Below, piece after piece: positions 6,762-13,801 of a stretch of 14,997 bases of DNA (its first letter is position 1; each line of letters begins with the position of its first letter). The DNA lies in contig DAONDQ010000074.1 in assembly GCA_035402645.1 (NCBI GenBank), positions 1 through 14,997 of the forward strand, written 5' to 3'. The notes under the pieces are model-generated. The model saw only the letters and a program-made list of their open reading frames with translations. It did no database searches and was not told the origin of the DNA. The DNA is from DAONDQ01 sp035402645 (GTDB taxonomy: Bacteria > Cloacimonadota > Cloacimonadia > Cloacimonadales > DAONDQ01). The translations under genes were made by a program, and so were the position numbers.

Positions 6762-7254
6762 CTTCCTGCTCCGGTTCGCTTTCCTTCAGTTGATGCATGA
6801 TGAATCTGCTGAACGAGATACATAATCCATACAGAATTTTGATCCCGGCTCGCGGATCCCTCTTGATGAACGATTTAAAATCATACTTTGATATCGCCAG
6901 AAGCTCACAATCAGTCTTCGCAACGGCACTGCTCCATCTTTTGGTACCCAGGAACAATTCCTCGATACCAACATATTGGTACTTGGATAACACCATAAGT
7001 GGCTGTTTCGAATGCCGGTGGGGTAATAACTCGATTTCACCCTGTTTGATGAAGTAAAGGACAACCTGCGGATAATCTTCCTTGAAGATGAATTCTCCAG
7101 CTTTAAAACTTCTCTTGTGTATGAATTTTGAGAACATGATGATTTGTGTGTTTGTCAGAGATTTCAGAAAAGAGATCTTCTTCAGGAACTCTTCATCTGC
7201 TTTTAATTTTGGATTAAAGGTAAGAACATCGGTCACTTTTTTCCACCAGGACAT
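6748..7254 (-). CDS. Stand-alone cyclic-nucleotide-binding-fold (Crp-like sensor) protein
   Basis: Probably a small cytoplasmic regulatory protein with one cNMP-binding beta-barrel and no visible DNA-binding domain. I start it at the ATG at 7254 (168 residues) because AGAGAGG lies just upstream; a longer frame beginning at 7317 would overlap pcm. The fold is seen in 'SFKAGEFIFKED', 'VVLYFIKQGEIELL' and the later 'GIEELFLGTKRWSSAVAKTD' stretch. The latter aligns without gaps to the Crp phosphate-binding cassette. The cassette Arg appears kept (KRW), but the Glu of the usual 'FGE' is Ile and the residue after Arg is Trp. Cyclic-nucleotide binding is therefore doubtful. The C-terminal tail is acidic ('EPEQEDEIS'). 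It lies 14 bp after pcm and overlaps the AI-2E-family gene by 14 bp. Confidence 0.8.
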   Translation of the reverse strand: MSWWKKVTDVLTFNPKLKADEEFLKKISFLKSLTNTQIIMFSKFIHKRSFKAGEFIFKEDYPQVVLYFIKQGEIELLPHRHSKQPLMVLSKYQYVGIEELFLGTKRWSSAVAKTDCELLAISKYDFKSFIKRDPRAGIKILYGLCISFSRFIMHQLKESEPEQEDEIS

Positions 7255-7268
7255 ACAAACCTCTCTTT

Positions 7269-7922
7269 TTATTGGTTTTGCCAGCCTTCTTCCCCGATCA
7301 GGGGGACAAATGTGCAATCACCATGATACGTTGTGATGGTTTTACCGTTGCTTTTTTCCACCAGAATAAGCCTCTGATATGCTCTCTCCCCAACGGGTAT
7401 CACAAGTCTGCCGTTTTCAGCAAGCTGATCGACCAGTGATTCAGGAATCGTAGGTGAGGCAGCAGAAACAATGATCTTATCGAATTCCTTCATGGGAGGA
7501 TAAGCTTTTTTCCAACCTTTCGTACCATCCCCCACCTTGAAGTGAATATTTTGATAATTCAAGTTCTTTAACACGATCTTCGCTCTTTGTAATAAAACTT
7601 CGATCCTTTCTATGGTAAAGATTTCTTTTGCAAGCATGGACAAAAGTGCAGTCTGATAACCAGAACCAGTTCCGATCTCCAGGACATTGTCAGTATCCTT
7701 CACCTGCATCAATTCAATCATAATGGCAATCATCAGCGGCTGGGAAATGGTTTGTTCTTCTCCAATCGCCAGGGGTTGATTTCTATAGGAATACTCTCTC
7801 ATGAGTTCAGGAACGAACTCATGTCTTGGAACTTCTGAAAATGCATCGAGAAGACGTTCATCCCGAATCCCGTCCTCCCGGAGTAATTTCACCAACCAGC
7901 GTCTTTGATCTTCATACTGCAT
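7269..7922 (-). CDS. pcm: Protein-L-isoaspartate O-methyltransferase
   Basis: Pcm methylates abnormal L-isoaspartyl residues in aged proteins using S-adenosylmethionine, starting their repair to aspartate. It has 217 residues, typical for bacterial Pcm. It carries the substrate-side motif 'VPRHEFVP' (about 31-38), the 'EEQTISQPLMIAIMIELM' helix, the SAM-binding motif I 'NVLEIGTGSGYQTALLS', the acidic motif with 'FTIERIE', and the late 'LAENGRLVIPVGE' strand. The start ATG has no strong Shine-Dalgarno and lies 6 bp after the surE stop, suggesting translational coupling. The surE-pcm order is also found in Gammaproteobacteria such as E. coli. Confidence 0.95.
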   Translation of the reverse strand: MQYEDQRRWLVKLLREDGIRDERLLDAFSEVPRHEFVPELMREYSYRNQPLAIGEEQTISQPLMIAIMIELMQVKDTDNVLEIGTGSGYQTALLSMLAKEIFTIERIEVLLQRAKIVLKNLNYQNIHFKVGDGTKGWKKAYPPMKEFDKIIVSAASPTIPESLVDQLAENGRLVIPVGERAYQRLILVEKSNGKTITTYHGDCTFVPLIGEEGWQNQ

Positions 7923-7928
7923 TGGTGT

Positions 7929-8711
7929 CTAATCCGCCCTGATATCTTTCATAACCAGGTTTTCCTTTTCTTCGAGCCAGCCAAGGATCTTGGGGAAAGC
8001 ATCTCCCTTCGTGAAATTAAAACCGATCGGAGTCAGAGAAATGTAATTATCCATGACTGCTTCGGCATCCGTTCCTTTTTCAATATTCCAGATTGGTTTA
8101 TCACCACCGACACGATAGATGATCTTGTCATCAACTGCAGACTCTATTCTCACAAAGTTCTCATATTTCCGATGACCGGTTTTGGTGATTCGAAAGCCTT
8201 TCACTTCAGGTATTGTGACATTAGGTACATTGATATTGATGATCTCATGATCGTTGATGAGAAGGGGAAATTCATGCTTCAGCATTTCACTGATAAAATA
8301 CGCTGCTGTCTCGTAGTTATGTGGAGGAGCGCCATTCACCGATACCGAGAGAGCCCTGAATCCCATGAACATGGCTTCTAGTGCTGCTGCTACTGTACCC
8401 GAATATAGCACATCTTCACCCATGTTCTGCCCAGCATTGATACCTGAAATGACCAGATCGACACCATCTTTCACAATCACTTGCGAAGCGATGATCATGC
8501 AATCTGCGGGAGTTCCGCTGACTGCATAGGTTGCAGGGGCTATTTTTTCCGCTACGAGCGGTTTTCGAAGTGTGATTGAATGAGAAGTACCGCTTCTCTC
8601 CTGGTCAGGGGCAACAATGACCACATCGTGTCCTGCATCAGTTAGAATACGGGCAAGAGTTTGAATTCCCGGAGCCATGACTCCATCATCATTAGTTAAA
8701 AGTAAACGCAA
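7929..8711 (-). CDS. surE: 5'/3'-nucleotidase SurE (TTG start)
   Basis: SurE is a metal-dependent phosphatase that dephosphorylates nucleoside 5'- and 3'-monophosphates and, in some species, short polyphosphate; it is associated with stationary-phase survival. It has 260 residues, full length. The metal site is intact: 'LLTNDDG' (D8, D9), 'APDQERSGTSHS' (S40) and 'SGINAGQNMGEDVLYSGTVAAALEA' (N92), matching the family signatures in order. The start is TTG, read in the 'MRLLLTNDDG' context expected for SurE N-termini. An AGGAG about 6-7 bp upstream confirms it. It is first in a five-gene minus-strand cluster followed by pcm. I see no Met codon that would give a better start. Confidence 0.96.
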   Translation of the reverse strand: MRLLLTNDDGVMAPGIQTLARILTDAGHDVVIVAPDQERSGTSHSITLRKPLVAEKIAPATYAVSGTPADCMIIASQVIVKDGVDLVISGINAGQNMGEDVLYSGTVAAALEAMFMGFRALSVSVNGAPPHNYETAAYFISEMLKHEFPLLINDHEIININVPNVTIPEVKGFRITKTGHRKYENFVRIESAVDDKIIYRVGGDKPIWNIEKGTDAEAVMDNYISLTPIGFNFTKGDAFPKILGWLEEKENLVMKDIRAD

Positions 8712-8948
8712 TCAGAATCTCCTTTCAACAGGGGATATATTCTATCCCTTCTGTACTCGTGTGCTATGTATATTTGATCCGGTTCATGAATATGTATATA
8801 TCTTCCTTGGGATCAAATGAATATTGTTTCTAAATTACCAGTAAAGGATAGGTCACATAAAGAATTTCTTTTGTCAAGTTTAAGATGCAGATAATCAAGC
8901 ATCTGTCCCAAGCAATCTTGATTTGGTCAATGATCAGATTATGTTTTT
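8712..8948. other. Intergenic leader upstream of surE
   Basis: No gene is seen in this roughly 240-bp gap. It holds the surE Shine-Dalgarno, a 9-bp inverted repeat (ATTTGATCC at 8772-8780, GGATCAAAT at 8810-8818) flanking an AT-rich stretch, and a minus-strand TTGACA at 8872-8877. The TTGACA has no good -10 at 16-18 bp. A small inverted repeat (AGATGC at 8883-8888, GCATCT at 8899-8904) lies close to the 3' end of the next minus-strand gene but lacks a T-run, so it is not a clear terminator. Confidence 0.5.
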
Positions 8949-8949
8949 G

Positions 8950-11286
8950 TTATTTCAGCAACAGCATCTTGCTCGTGATACATTTCCCTGAAGTCATCAA
9001 ACGGTAGAAGTATACACCTGAAGCAGCCTGATTCCCAGTCTGGTCTTTCCCGTCCCATTCAGTCTTATACGATCCTGGTGTTAACCTACCATTGATTAAC
9101 TCCTTAACAAGTTGACCTTTTATATTATATATCTTTAGGGAAACATCAGATGTTGAAGGGATTTCGAATGCTATCGTGGTTGTAGGATTAAACGGATTCG
9201 GGTAATTCCTGCTGGAAAAAGGTTGTACTTCTAATGGGTCTGTAATATTTACGGGATTTCTTATGATTGCCCTTATCATTAAATTACCTTCGGTTATCTG
9301 CTCCCAGGGTTGTGAAACACCCATCCTTTTCCAACTGCTGTTGTGTGAGTCTGTATCCAAACCAATTGCTGATGGATTGGGTACTTCAAGAATACCAACA
9401 TAAAAACCACCTTCAGTTCCTGAAATATGGAGGTTTTCAGGAATAGGAATTATGTTCCAACCTTGAGTAATACTGCTCGCTGGATAAGTAAATTGTAGCA
9501 ACAGGGTTCCAGGTACATTATCTACCCCATCGCTATCATATAATCGAAAAAAGAGCGGACTCATACCTACTGAATCTACAAATACCCTAACATAGGGAAC
9601 TTCCCATTCTTCGGGAGTGGACATTGCAAAAAGGAACCTAACCACCATTGAATGGGTATAACCAACATTATATCCCTGATCGACCTCATTGTCATCGTAC
9701 TGCAACTCTGCGTAATCTGGACCGAATATAAAGATTGTTGCCATATTGGAAGGTGCCGACTGTTCGTCGACATATTCGGCAGTGACCTGATAGTAATTGA
9801 TAACACCAACGACTGGTGTCACATCCGTATATGTCACAACTGATGGATTTTGTATATGCGCAATTGTTTCAAACACTCCTGCTGGATCTAAGGATCTTGA
9901 TACAAAATAACCGGTAACAGGGGGTACAGCGGGATCTGGGGCAGACCAATTCAATTGAACATTCATATTTTGAGATATAGCAGTTAAATTGGTTGGAGGT
10001 GGCAAAGGTATTGTATTGACTATCTGGAAATCATCGATCATCATTCCAGTACCATCCACAGTGGAGTTCGTTTTGAAGTATATCCTGAATTTAACTGTTA
10101 AGCCGGCGTAATCAGATATCCATCCATCAAAATAGCCAACGTAGTATTCTGTGACTGAAGTCCATACAGCCGGGATGTCAGTAATGATATAATTAGGCAC
10201 TGCTGGATCATTATAAGGATTCCACATGGGATACCATTCAGTACCGTTGTCAGGAGATATCTCCCAACCCCATGTATCAATGTCGGGGTAAGAAGTTAGA
10301 TCAGAATAATCACCCTTGATCTGAAAATCAACTTTAATATCACCATTTGCGGGTAGCTGGATCGATGGACTTACCGCATAATTCAACATGTTTGGGTTGT
10401 ATGAGCCATTGGAGTTCTGGCATACCATGGCATGCGTAGGTGAAGGTGCGTCTGAGACCTCTGCAATGTGCCATAATTGACCACCTACTGGCACTAAGCT
10501 GTCGGTTGTAAAGCCGTTCGAAACTGAGCCATCGTTAATCAAATCACCTATATGAATATCATCAATCATCATTCCAAATAATGCATGATTTTCGGTTGTG
10601 TCATAAGCATTATCAGAAGCAAAGGCAAATCGGATTTTCACACTCTGCCCCGCATATGAATTCAAGTCGAAGGAAGCGTTGATCCAACCATTTGAATTGC
10701 CGCCCCAACCGGGAATATTGGCACCTTCCCCATGTGTATGACCAAATGAGTATGCTGAAGAAATATTATATGCCGGACTTCCACTGATAATGGACCATGT
10801 ATTTCCATTATCAGTTGAAATTCGAATATTGCACGCATCCCAACCGGTATATGGAGATGTAGTCCCTGATGGATTCTCGATATTATATTTCAACCGAAAC
10901 GTAAGCTGTGCATTGGATGCTGGCAGTGGTACAGTGGGTGTATCCAAGACAAGATAAAGATTATTATGATAACCGCCTATATTCCCATTGGCTGCAAGAG
11001 TGGAATCGCCCATCCACCAGGCCCAGCCATCTTCAGAAGAGTAATAATTATGGAATAGACTGACAGGGATTGTTCCATCTATAAAACTCCAACCATCATT
11101 ACCATTCTCGAAGGTTTCGTTGTAGACTATGGTCTCTGTTCTCTCGTCGAAACTAGGTGATAAGGAAGAAATACGGTGCTTTTGTGTTGATCGAGTAGTT
11201 GGTTGCTGGTTAATTTGCATACATAATAAATAGGAATGCAGGGTTAGTATGAATGCCAACCATATCATTTTATTCAATACCCTCAT
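8950..11286 (-). CDS. Large secreted multidomain protein with T9SS sorting domain
   Basis: This is an exported, probably cell-surface protein of unknown substrate. I start it at the ATG at 11286 (778 residues) because AAGGAG lies 5-10 bp upstream and the promoter predicts transcription starting near 11310; a Met at 11310 is in frame but poorly supported. Residues 1-22 form a signal peptide (basic start, hydrophobic 'MIWLAFILTLHSYLL'). Two jelly-roll/MAM-like modules (about 55-248 and 265-424) each end in 'GMMIDD'. A fibronectin type III domain (about 429-520) follows, then a beta-rich region (about 521-690). The last 86 residues are a FlgD-Ig-like type IX sorting domain: 'YPNPFNPTTTI' near the start, 'IYNIKGQLVKEL' and a final 'SGVYFYRLMTSG'. 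No catalytic motif is recognised. It may be an adhesin or carbohydrate-binding surface protein. It is probably transcribed alone. Confidence 0.9.
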   Translation of the reverse strand: MRVLNKMIWLAFILTLHSYLLCMQINQQPTTRSTQKHRISSLSPSFDERTETIVYNETFENGNDGWSFIDGTIPVSLFHNYYSSEDGWAWWMGDSTLAANGNIGGYHNNLYLVLDTPTVPLPASNAQLTFRLKYNIENPSGTTSPYTGWDACNIRISTDNGNTWSIISGSPAYNISSAYSFGHTHGEGANIPGWGGNSNGWINASFDLNSYAGQSVKIRFAFASDNAYDTTENHALFGMMIDDIHIGDLINDGSVSNGFTTDSLVPVGGQLWHIAEVSDAPSPTHAMVCQNSNGSYNPNMLNYAVSPSIQLPANGDIKVDFQIKGDYSDLTSYPDIDTWGWEISPDNGTEWYPMWNPYNDPAVPNYIITDIPAVWTSVTEYYVGYFDGWISDYAGLTVKFRIYFKTNSTVDGTGMMIDDFQIVNTIPLPPPTNLTAISQNMNVQLNWSAPDPAVPPVTGYFVSRSLDPAGVFETIAHIQNPSVVTYTDVTPVVGVINYYQVTAEYVDEQSAPSNMATIFIFGPDYAELQYDDNEVDQGYNVGYTHSMVVRFLFAMSTPEEWEVPYVRVFVDSVGMSPLFFRLYDSDGVDNVPGTLLLQFTYPASSITQGWNIIPIPENLHISGTEGGFYVGILEVPNPSAIGLDTDSHNSSWKRMGVSQPWEQITEGNLMIRAIIRNPVNITDPLEVQPFSSRNYPNPFNPTTTIAFEIPSTSDVSLKIYNIKGQLVKELINGRLTPGSYKTEWDGKDQTGNQAASGVYFYRLMTSGKCITSKMLLLK

Positions 11287-11316
11287 TGTTATCTCCTTAA
11301 TTATGAGCATAATAAG

Positions 11317-11345
11317 AATATCTTTGTTTTGTGGATTATTGTCAA
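11317..11345 (-). promoter_or_regulatory. Candidate housekeeping promoter of the large exoprotein gene
   Basis: On the minus strand there is a perfect TTGACA (-35, 11340-11345), a 17-bp spacer and GATATT (-10, 11317-11322). Transcription would start near 11310, giving a short leader that holds the Shine-Dalgarno of the gene starting at 11286. The match is to the sigma-70 consensus. Bacteroidetes proper use a different promoter consensus, which mildly argues against that phylum. Confidence 0.5.
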
Positions 11346-11375
11346 GTTATATGTATCCTAAGTATCTTTTCCTCA

Positions 11376-11398
11376 TTCAGTCCTGAGCACTGACTGAA
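11376..11398. repeat. 7-bp inverted repeat upstream of the exoprotein promoter
   Basis: TTCAGTC (11376-11382) and GACTGAA (11392-11398) are perfect reverse complements separated by 9 bp. They lie about 30 bp upstream of the -35 hexamer of the minus-strand gene. This is a plausible activator site, but the repeat is short enough to be chance. Confidence 0.4.
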
Positions 11399-11548
11399 AA
11401 TCAAGAAAGAATTGAATTAAATTAACTTATTTTGTTATCTCAGAGTCTAACGTATTGCAGGTTGATAAAACAGAGTCATGCTTATCAAATTTCGTGTAAC
11501 TTACTATCATTTTAACAGTTTTCCATCCATTACTGAATAAAAATCTCA

Positions 11549-11576
11549 TTGACATTAAACCTGATGCAATGATAAG
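11549..11576 (+). promoter_or_regulatory. Candidate promoter of the ornithine aminotransferase gene
   Basis: TTGACA (11549-11554), a 16-bp spacer and GATAAG (11571-11576, four of six consensus bases). The start codon lies 37 bp past the -10, with GGAGG at 11604-11608. The -35 is perfect and the -10 is weak. Confidence 0.35.
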
Positions 11577-11612
11577 CGAACTAAAAGAAATATAAATAAA
11601 TATGGAGGATAT

Positions 11613-12857
11613 ATGTCAGAACAGTTGAAGTATGGAACGATCAGTTCCGAGGAAGCGATTGAACTCGAAGAAAAATATGGTGCACACAATTATCATCCGC
11701 TTCCTGTCGTATTAGCCAAAGGACAGGGACCATTTGTTTGGGATCCTGAAGGAAACCGGTACTTTGATTTCCTTTCGGCTTATTCTGCTGTGAACCAGGG
11801 GCATTGTCATCCACGTATCATAAAGGCTCTTTGTGATCAGGCACAGGAATTGACCTTAACTTCCCGTGCATTTTTCAATAACAAGTTGGGTGAATACGAA
11901 AAGTTCATCACTGAGTTCTTTAATTATGATATGGTGCTCCCGATGAATTCCGGTGCAGAAGCAGTTGAAACTGCCTTGAAATTAGCACGCAAATGGGGAT
12001 ATGAAGTAAAGGGCATCGATAAAGACAAGGCAATCCTTATTTTCTGCGAAGGAAACTTCCACGGTCGTACACTGGCGGTTGTTTCCGTATCTACAGATCC
12101 CGATTGCTATGGCAATTTTGGTCCTTTCATTCCCGGAATGATCACGATTCCCTATAATGATCCCGATGCACTGAAGGAAGTGCTCGAAAAACACGGAAAG
12201 AATGTTGCCGGTTTCATTGTTGAACCCATCCAGGGAGAAGCAGGTGTCTACGTTCCGAACGATGGATACCTGAAACAATGCTACGATCTGTGTAAGCAGC
12301 ATAATGTTCTTTTCATCGCTGATGAAGTACAGACCGGTATTGCACGTACAGGCAGATTGATCGCCTGTGATTATGAAAATGTGAGACCCGATATATTGAT
12401 ACTTGGCAAAGCCTTATCCGGTGGCGTATTACCAATATCCGCATGCTTGGCTGATAAGGAAATCATGCTGACGATCAAACCAGGTCAGCACGGTTCGACT
12501 TTCGGCGGTTTCCCATTAGCTTGCACCGTTGCTGTGGCAGCTTTGAGCGTGGTAAGAGATGAGAATCTCACAGAACGTGCCTTCACACTTGGCGAAAAGT
12601 TCCGTTCAGAATTGCGCAAGATAGACAATCCAATGCTTACCACTGTTCGCGGGAAAGGATTACTGAATGCAATCGTCGTTGAACCGAAAGCGAACATTGA
12701 AGCATGGGATGTATGCGTGATGCTGAAGGAAAAGGGATTGTTATGCAAACCGACACACAGGCATATCATTCGTCTTGCTCCACCATTGGTCATCAGTGAA
12801 GATGAATTGATGGAAGCGGCAAACATCATTAAACAAGTGTTTGAAGAACTGAAATAA
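11613..12857 (+). CDS. rocD: Ornithine aminotransferase
   Basis: This PLP enzyme (class III aminotransferase) moves the delta-amino group of ornithine to 2-oxoglutarate, giving glutamate-5-semialdehyde and glutamate. It links arginine/ornithine breakdown to proline and glutamate. It has 414 residues, normal length. Family-specific stretches are 'EEKYGAHNYHPLPVVL' (about 19-34), 'LSAYSAVNQGHCHP' with Y57, 'LTLTSRAFFNN', 'EPIQGEAGV' (204-212), 'FIADEVQTG' with cofactor Asp D237, 'LGKALSGG' with Schiff-base lysine K266, and 'HGSTFGGFPLAC'. These match mitochondrial-type OAT closely, unlike acetylornithine or GABA transaminases. The start has GGAGG 4 bp upstream. No arginase or P5C dehydrogenase is in the window, so direction of flux is unknown. 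A terminator follows 9 bp after the stop. Confidence 0.95.
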   Translation: MSEQLKYGTISSEEAIELEEKYGAHNYHPLPVVLAKGQGPFVWDPEGNRYFDFLSAYSAVNQGHCHPRIIKALCDQAQELTLTSRAFFNNKLGEYEKFITEFFNYDMVLPMNSGAEAVETALKLARKWGYEVKGIDKDKAILIFCEGNFHGRTLAVVSVSTDPDCYGNFGPFIPGMITIPYNDPDALKEVLEKHGKNVAGFIVEPIQGEAGVYVPNDGYLKQCYDLCKQHNVLFIADEVQTGIARTGRLIACDYENVRPDILILGKALSGGVLPISACLADKEIMLTIKPGQHGSTFGGFPLACTVAVAALSVVRDENLTERAFTLGEKFRSELRKIDNPMLTTVRGKGLLNAIVVEPKANIEAWDVCVMLKEKGLLCKPTHRHIIRLAPPLVISEDELMEAANIIKQVFEELK

Positions 12858-12869
12858 ACGCTATATAAA
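12841..12869 (+). promoter_or_regulatory. Candidate promoter overlapping the rocD terminator
   Basis: TTGAAG (12841-12846), a 17-bp spacer and TATAAA (12864-12869) lie at the 3' end of rocD and in the left arm of its terminator. Transcription would begin near 12876, after most of the left arm. The new transcript could not fold the terminator hairpin, while transcripts coming from rocD could. This would explain how the small gene 18 bp beyond the terminator is expressed. Confidence 0.35.
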
Positions 12870-12894
12870 AAAGCGGACGACAGTCCGCTTTTTT
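12867..12894 (+). terminator. Intrinsic terminator after rocD
   Basis: A 12-bp perfect stem (AAAAAAGCGGAC at 12867-12878, GTCCGCTTTTTT at 12883-12894) with a GACA loop and a T-run on the plus strand. The A-run on the left arm would also give a T-tail on the minus strand. Confidence 0.9.
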
Positions 12895-12912
12895 ATTGTT
12901 AGAGAGGGATCA

Positions 12913-13101
12913 ATGGAACAGATAATCACCAACTTGCATGACTTGCTCACTCATTGGACATCTCCCGATAAAATCAGCGAATATGTAAGATTGATCCTGA
13001 TTATTATTATCGGTATCCCTTTGATCCAGTTTCTTGCCAAACTGGGGAAACGGCTTTCAAACGTGAGAATATCAGATTCCCGCAACCTCCAACAACATTA
13101 A
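12913..13101 (+). CDS. Small single-span membrane protein (62 residues), unrecognised
   Basis: The function is unknown. GAGAGGG lies a few bases upstream of the ATG, which supports real translation. Residues 1-25 are polar and amphipathic with several acidic residues. One strongly hydrophobic helix follows ('YVRLILIIIIGIPLIQFLAKLG', about 25-46, allowing for its ends), then a basic cytoplasmic-type segment ('KLGKRLSNVR') and a short polar tail. The helix followed by a basic stretch recalls the N-terminal membrane segment of small mechanosensitive channels, but there is no channel domain, so I do not assign it. It lies between a terminator and the HAD phosphatase gene, which starts 10 bp downstream, so the two probably share a transcript. 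Confidence 0.7.
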   Translation: MEQIITNLHDLLTHWTSPDKISEYVRLILIIIIGIPLIQFLAKLGKRLSNVRISDSRNLQQH

Positions 13102-13111
13102 GTTAGGTGTT

Positions 13112-13801
13112 ATGATAAGATTAAAGAATATCACCACAGAACTAAAGGGTGCCATATTTGATTTGGATGGCACTTTAGTGAATACTCTCGATGATATTGC
13201 CGATACCATGAATTCCATATTACAAAAGAATGGTTTACCTACTCATCCTACTGAAAAATACAAATATCTCGTTGGTGAAGGCATCTTCAACCTTACCAAG
13301 CGTGTCCTTCCTGAAGATCATTGGTCTGAGGAAAACGCCATGATGTTTGTTCAGGAATTCCGTGCGCTTTATGATATTACCTGGCACGATAAGTCTCTTC
13401 CCTATGAAGGTATTATCGACATGCTGAAGAATTTATCCCAGATGGGCATCAAACTTGGTGTTCTCTCCAATAAACCTGATTCCTTTGTTCAGAAGATCAT
13501 CGCATGGTTCTTCCCTCAAATACCATTCACATCAGTATATGGTGAAGTGAAGGATGTACCGGCAAAACCTGATCCTGAATTAGCAGGTAGAGTTGCTGAT
13601 GCAATGGGGTTGAATCCACAGGAAATTGCCATGATCGGAGATAGCGGGATCGATATCAGAACCGCTGTTAATGCTGGTATGGTTGGTATTGGAGTCATTT
13701 GGGGATTCAGACCATTTGAGGAATTAAAAGAAACCGGAGCATCCATTGTAGTGAACACTCCGGCTGAAATTACGACTCTTTTTCAGAACATCAATGAATA
13801 A
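13112..13801 (+). CDS. HAD-superfamily phosphatase, phosphoglycolate-phosphatase-like
   Basis: This is a cytoplasmic haloacid-dehalogenase-type hydrolase of the Gph/PgpB-like group, which removes phosphate from small metabolites such as 2-phosphoglycolate. It has 229 residues. HAD motif I is 'FDLDGTLVNT' (nucleophile D17, acid/base D19), followed by an alpha-helical cap (about 25-95). Motif II is 'VLSNKPD' (S119), motif III is K152 in 'PAKPDP', and motif IV is 'MIGDSGIDI' (D177, D181). 'GVIWGF' near the C-terminus is typical of Gph relatives. All catalytic positions are present. The true substrate could be another phosphomonoester or pyrophosphate (PpaX-like). The start has only a modest TAGG upstream. 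Its last 11 bp overlap the end of the convergent exoprotein gene. Confidence 0.9.
   Translation: MIRLKNITTELKGAIFDLDGTLVNTLDDIADTMNSILQKNGLPTHPTEKYKYLVGEGIFNLTKRVLPEDHWSEENAMMFVQEFRALYDITWHDKSLPYEGIIDMLKNLSQMGIKLGVLSNKPDSFVQKIIAWFFPQIPFTSVYGEVKDVPAKPDPELAGRVADAMGLNPQEIAMIGDSGIDIRTAVNAGMVGIGVIWGFRPFEELKETGASIVVNTPAEITTLFQNINE

Larger units (their letters stand above)
11287..11612. other. Divergent intergenic region between the exoprotein and ornithine aminotransferase genes
   Basis: No coding frame or RNA gene is seen. The region carries a candidate promoter for each divergent gene and, between them, an inverted repeat (11376-11398). The rest is AT-rich sequence without recognisable structure. 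Confidence 0.6.

Noticed and set aside
7255..7317. Upstream Met extension of the cyclic-nucleotide-fold protein
   Set aside because: It would overlap the end of pcm by 49 bp and lacks a Shine-Dalgarno, whereas the ATG at 7254 has AGAGAGG directly upstream.
8883..8904. Terminator for the large exoprotein gene
   Set aside because: The stem is only 6 bp (AGATGC/GCATCT) and no T-run follows on the minus strand.
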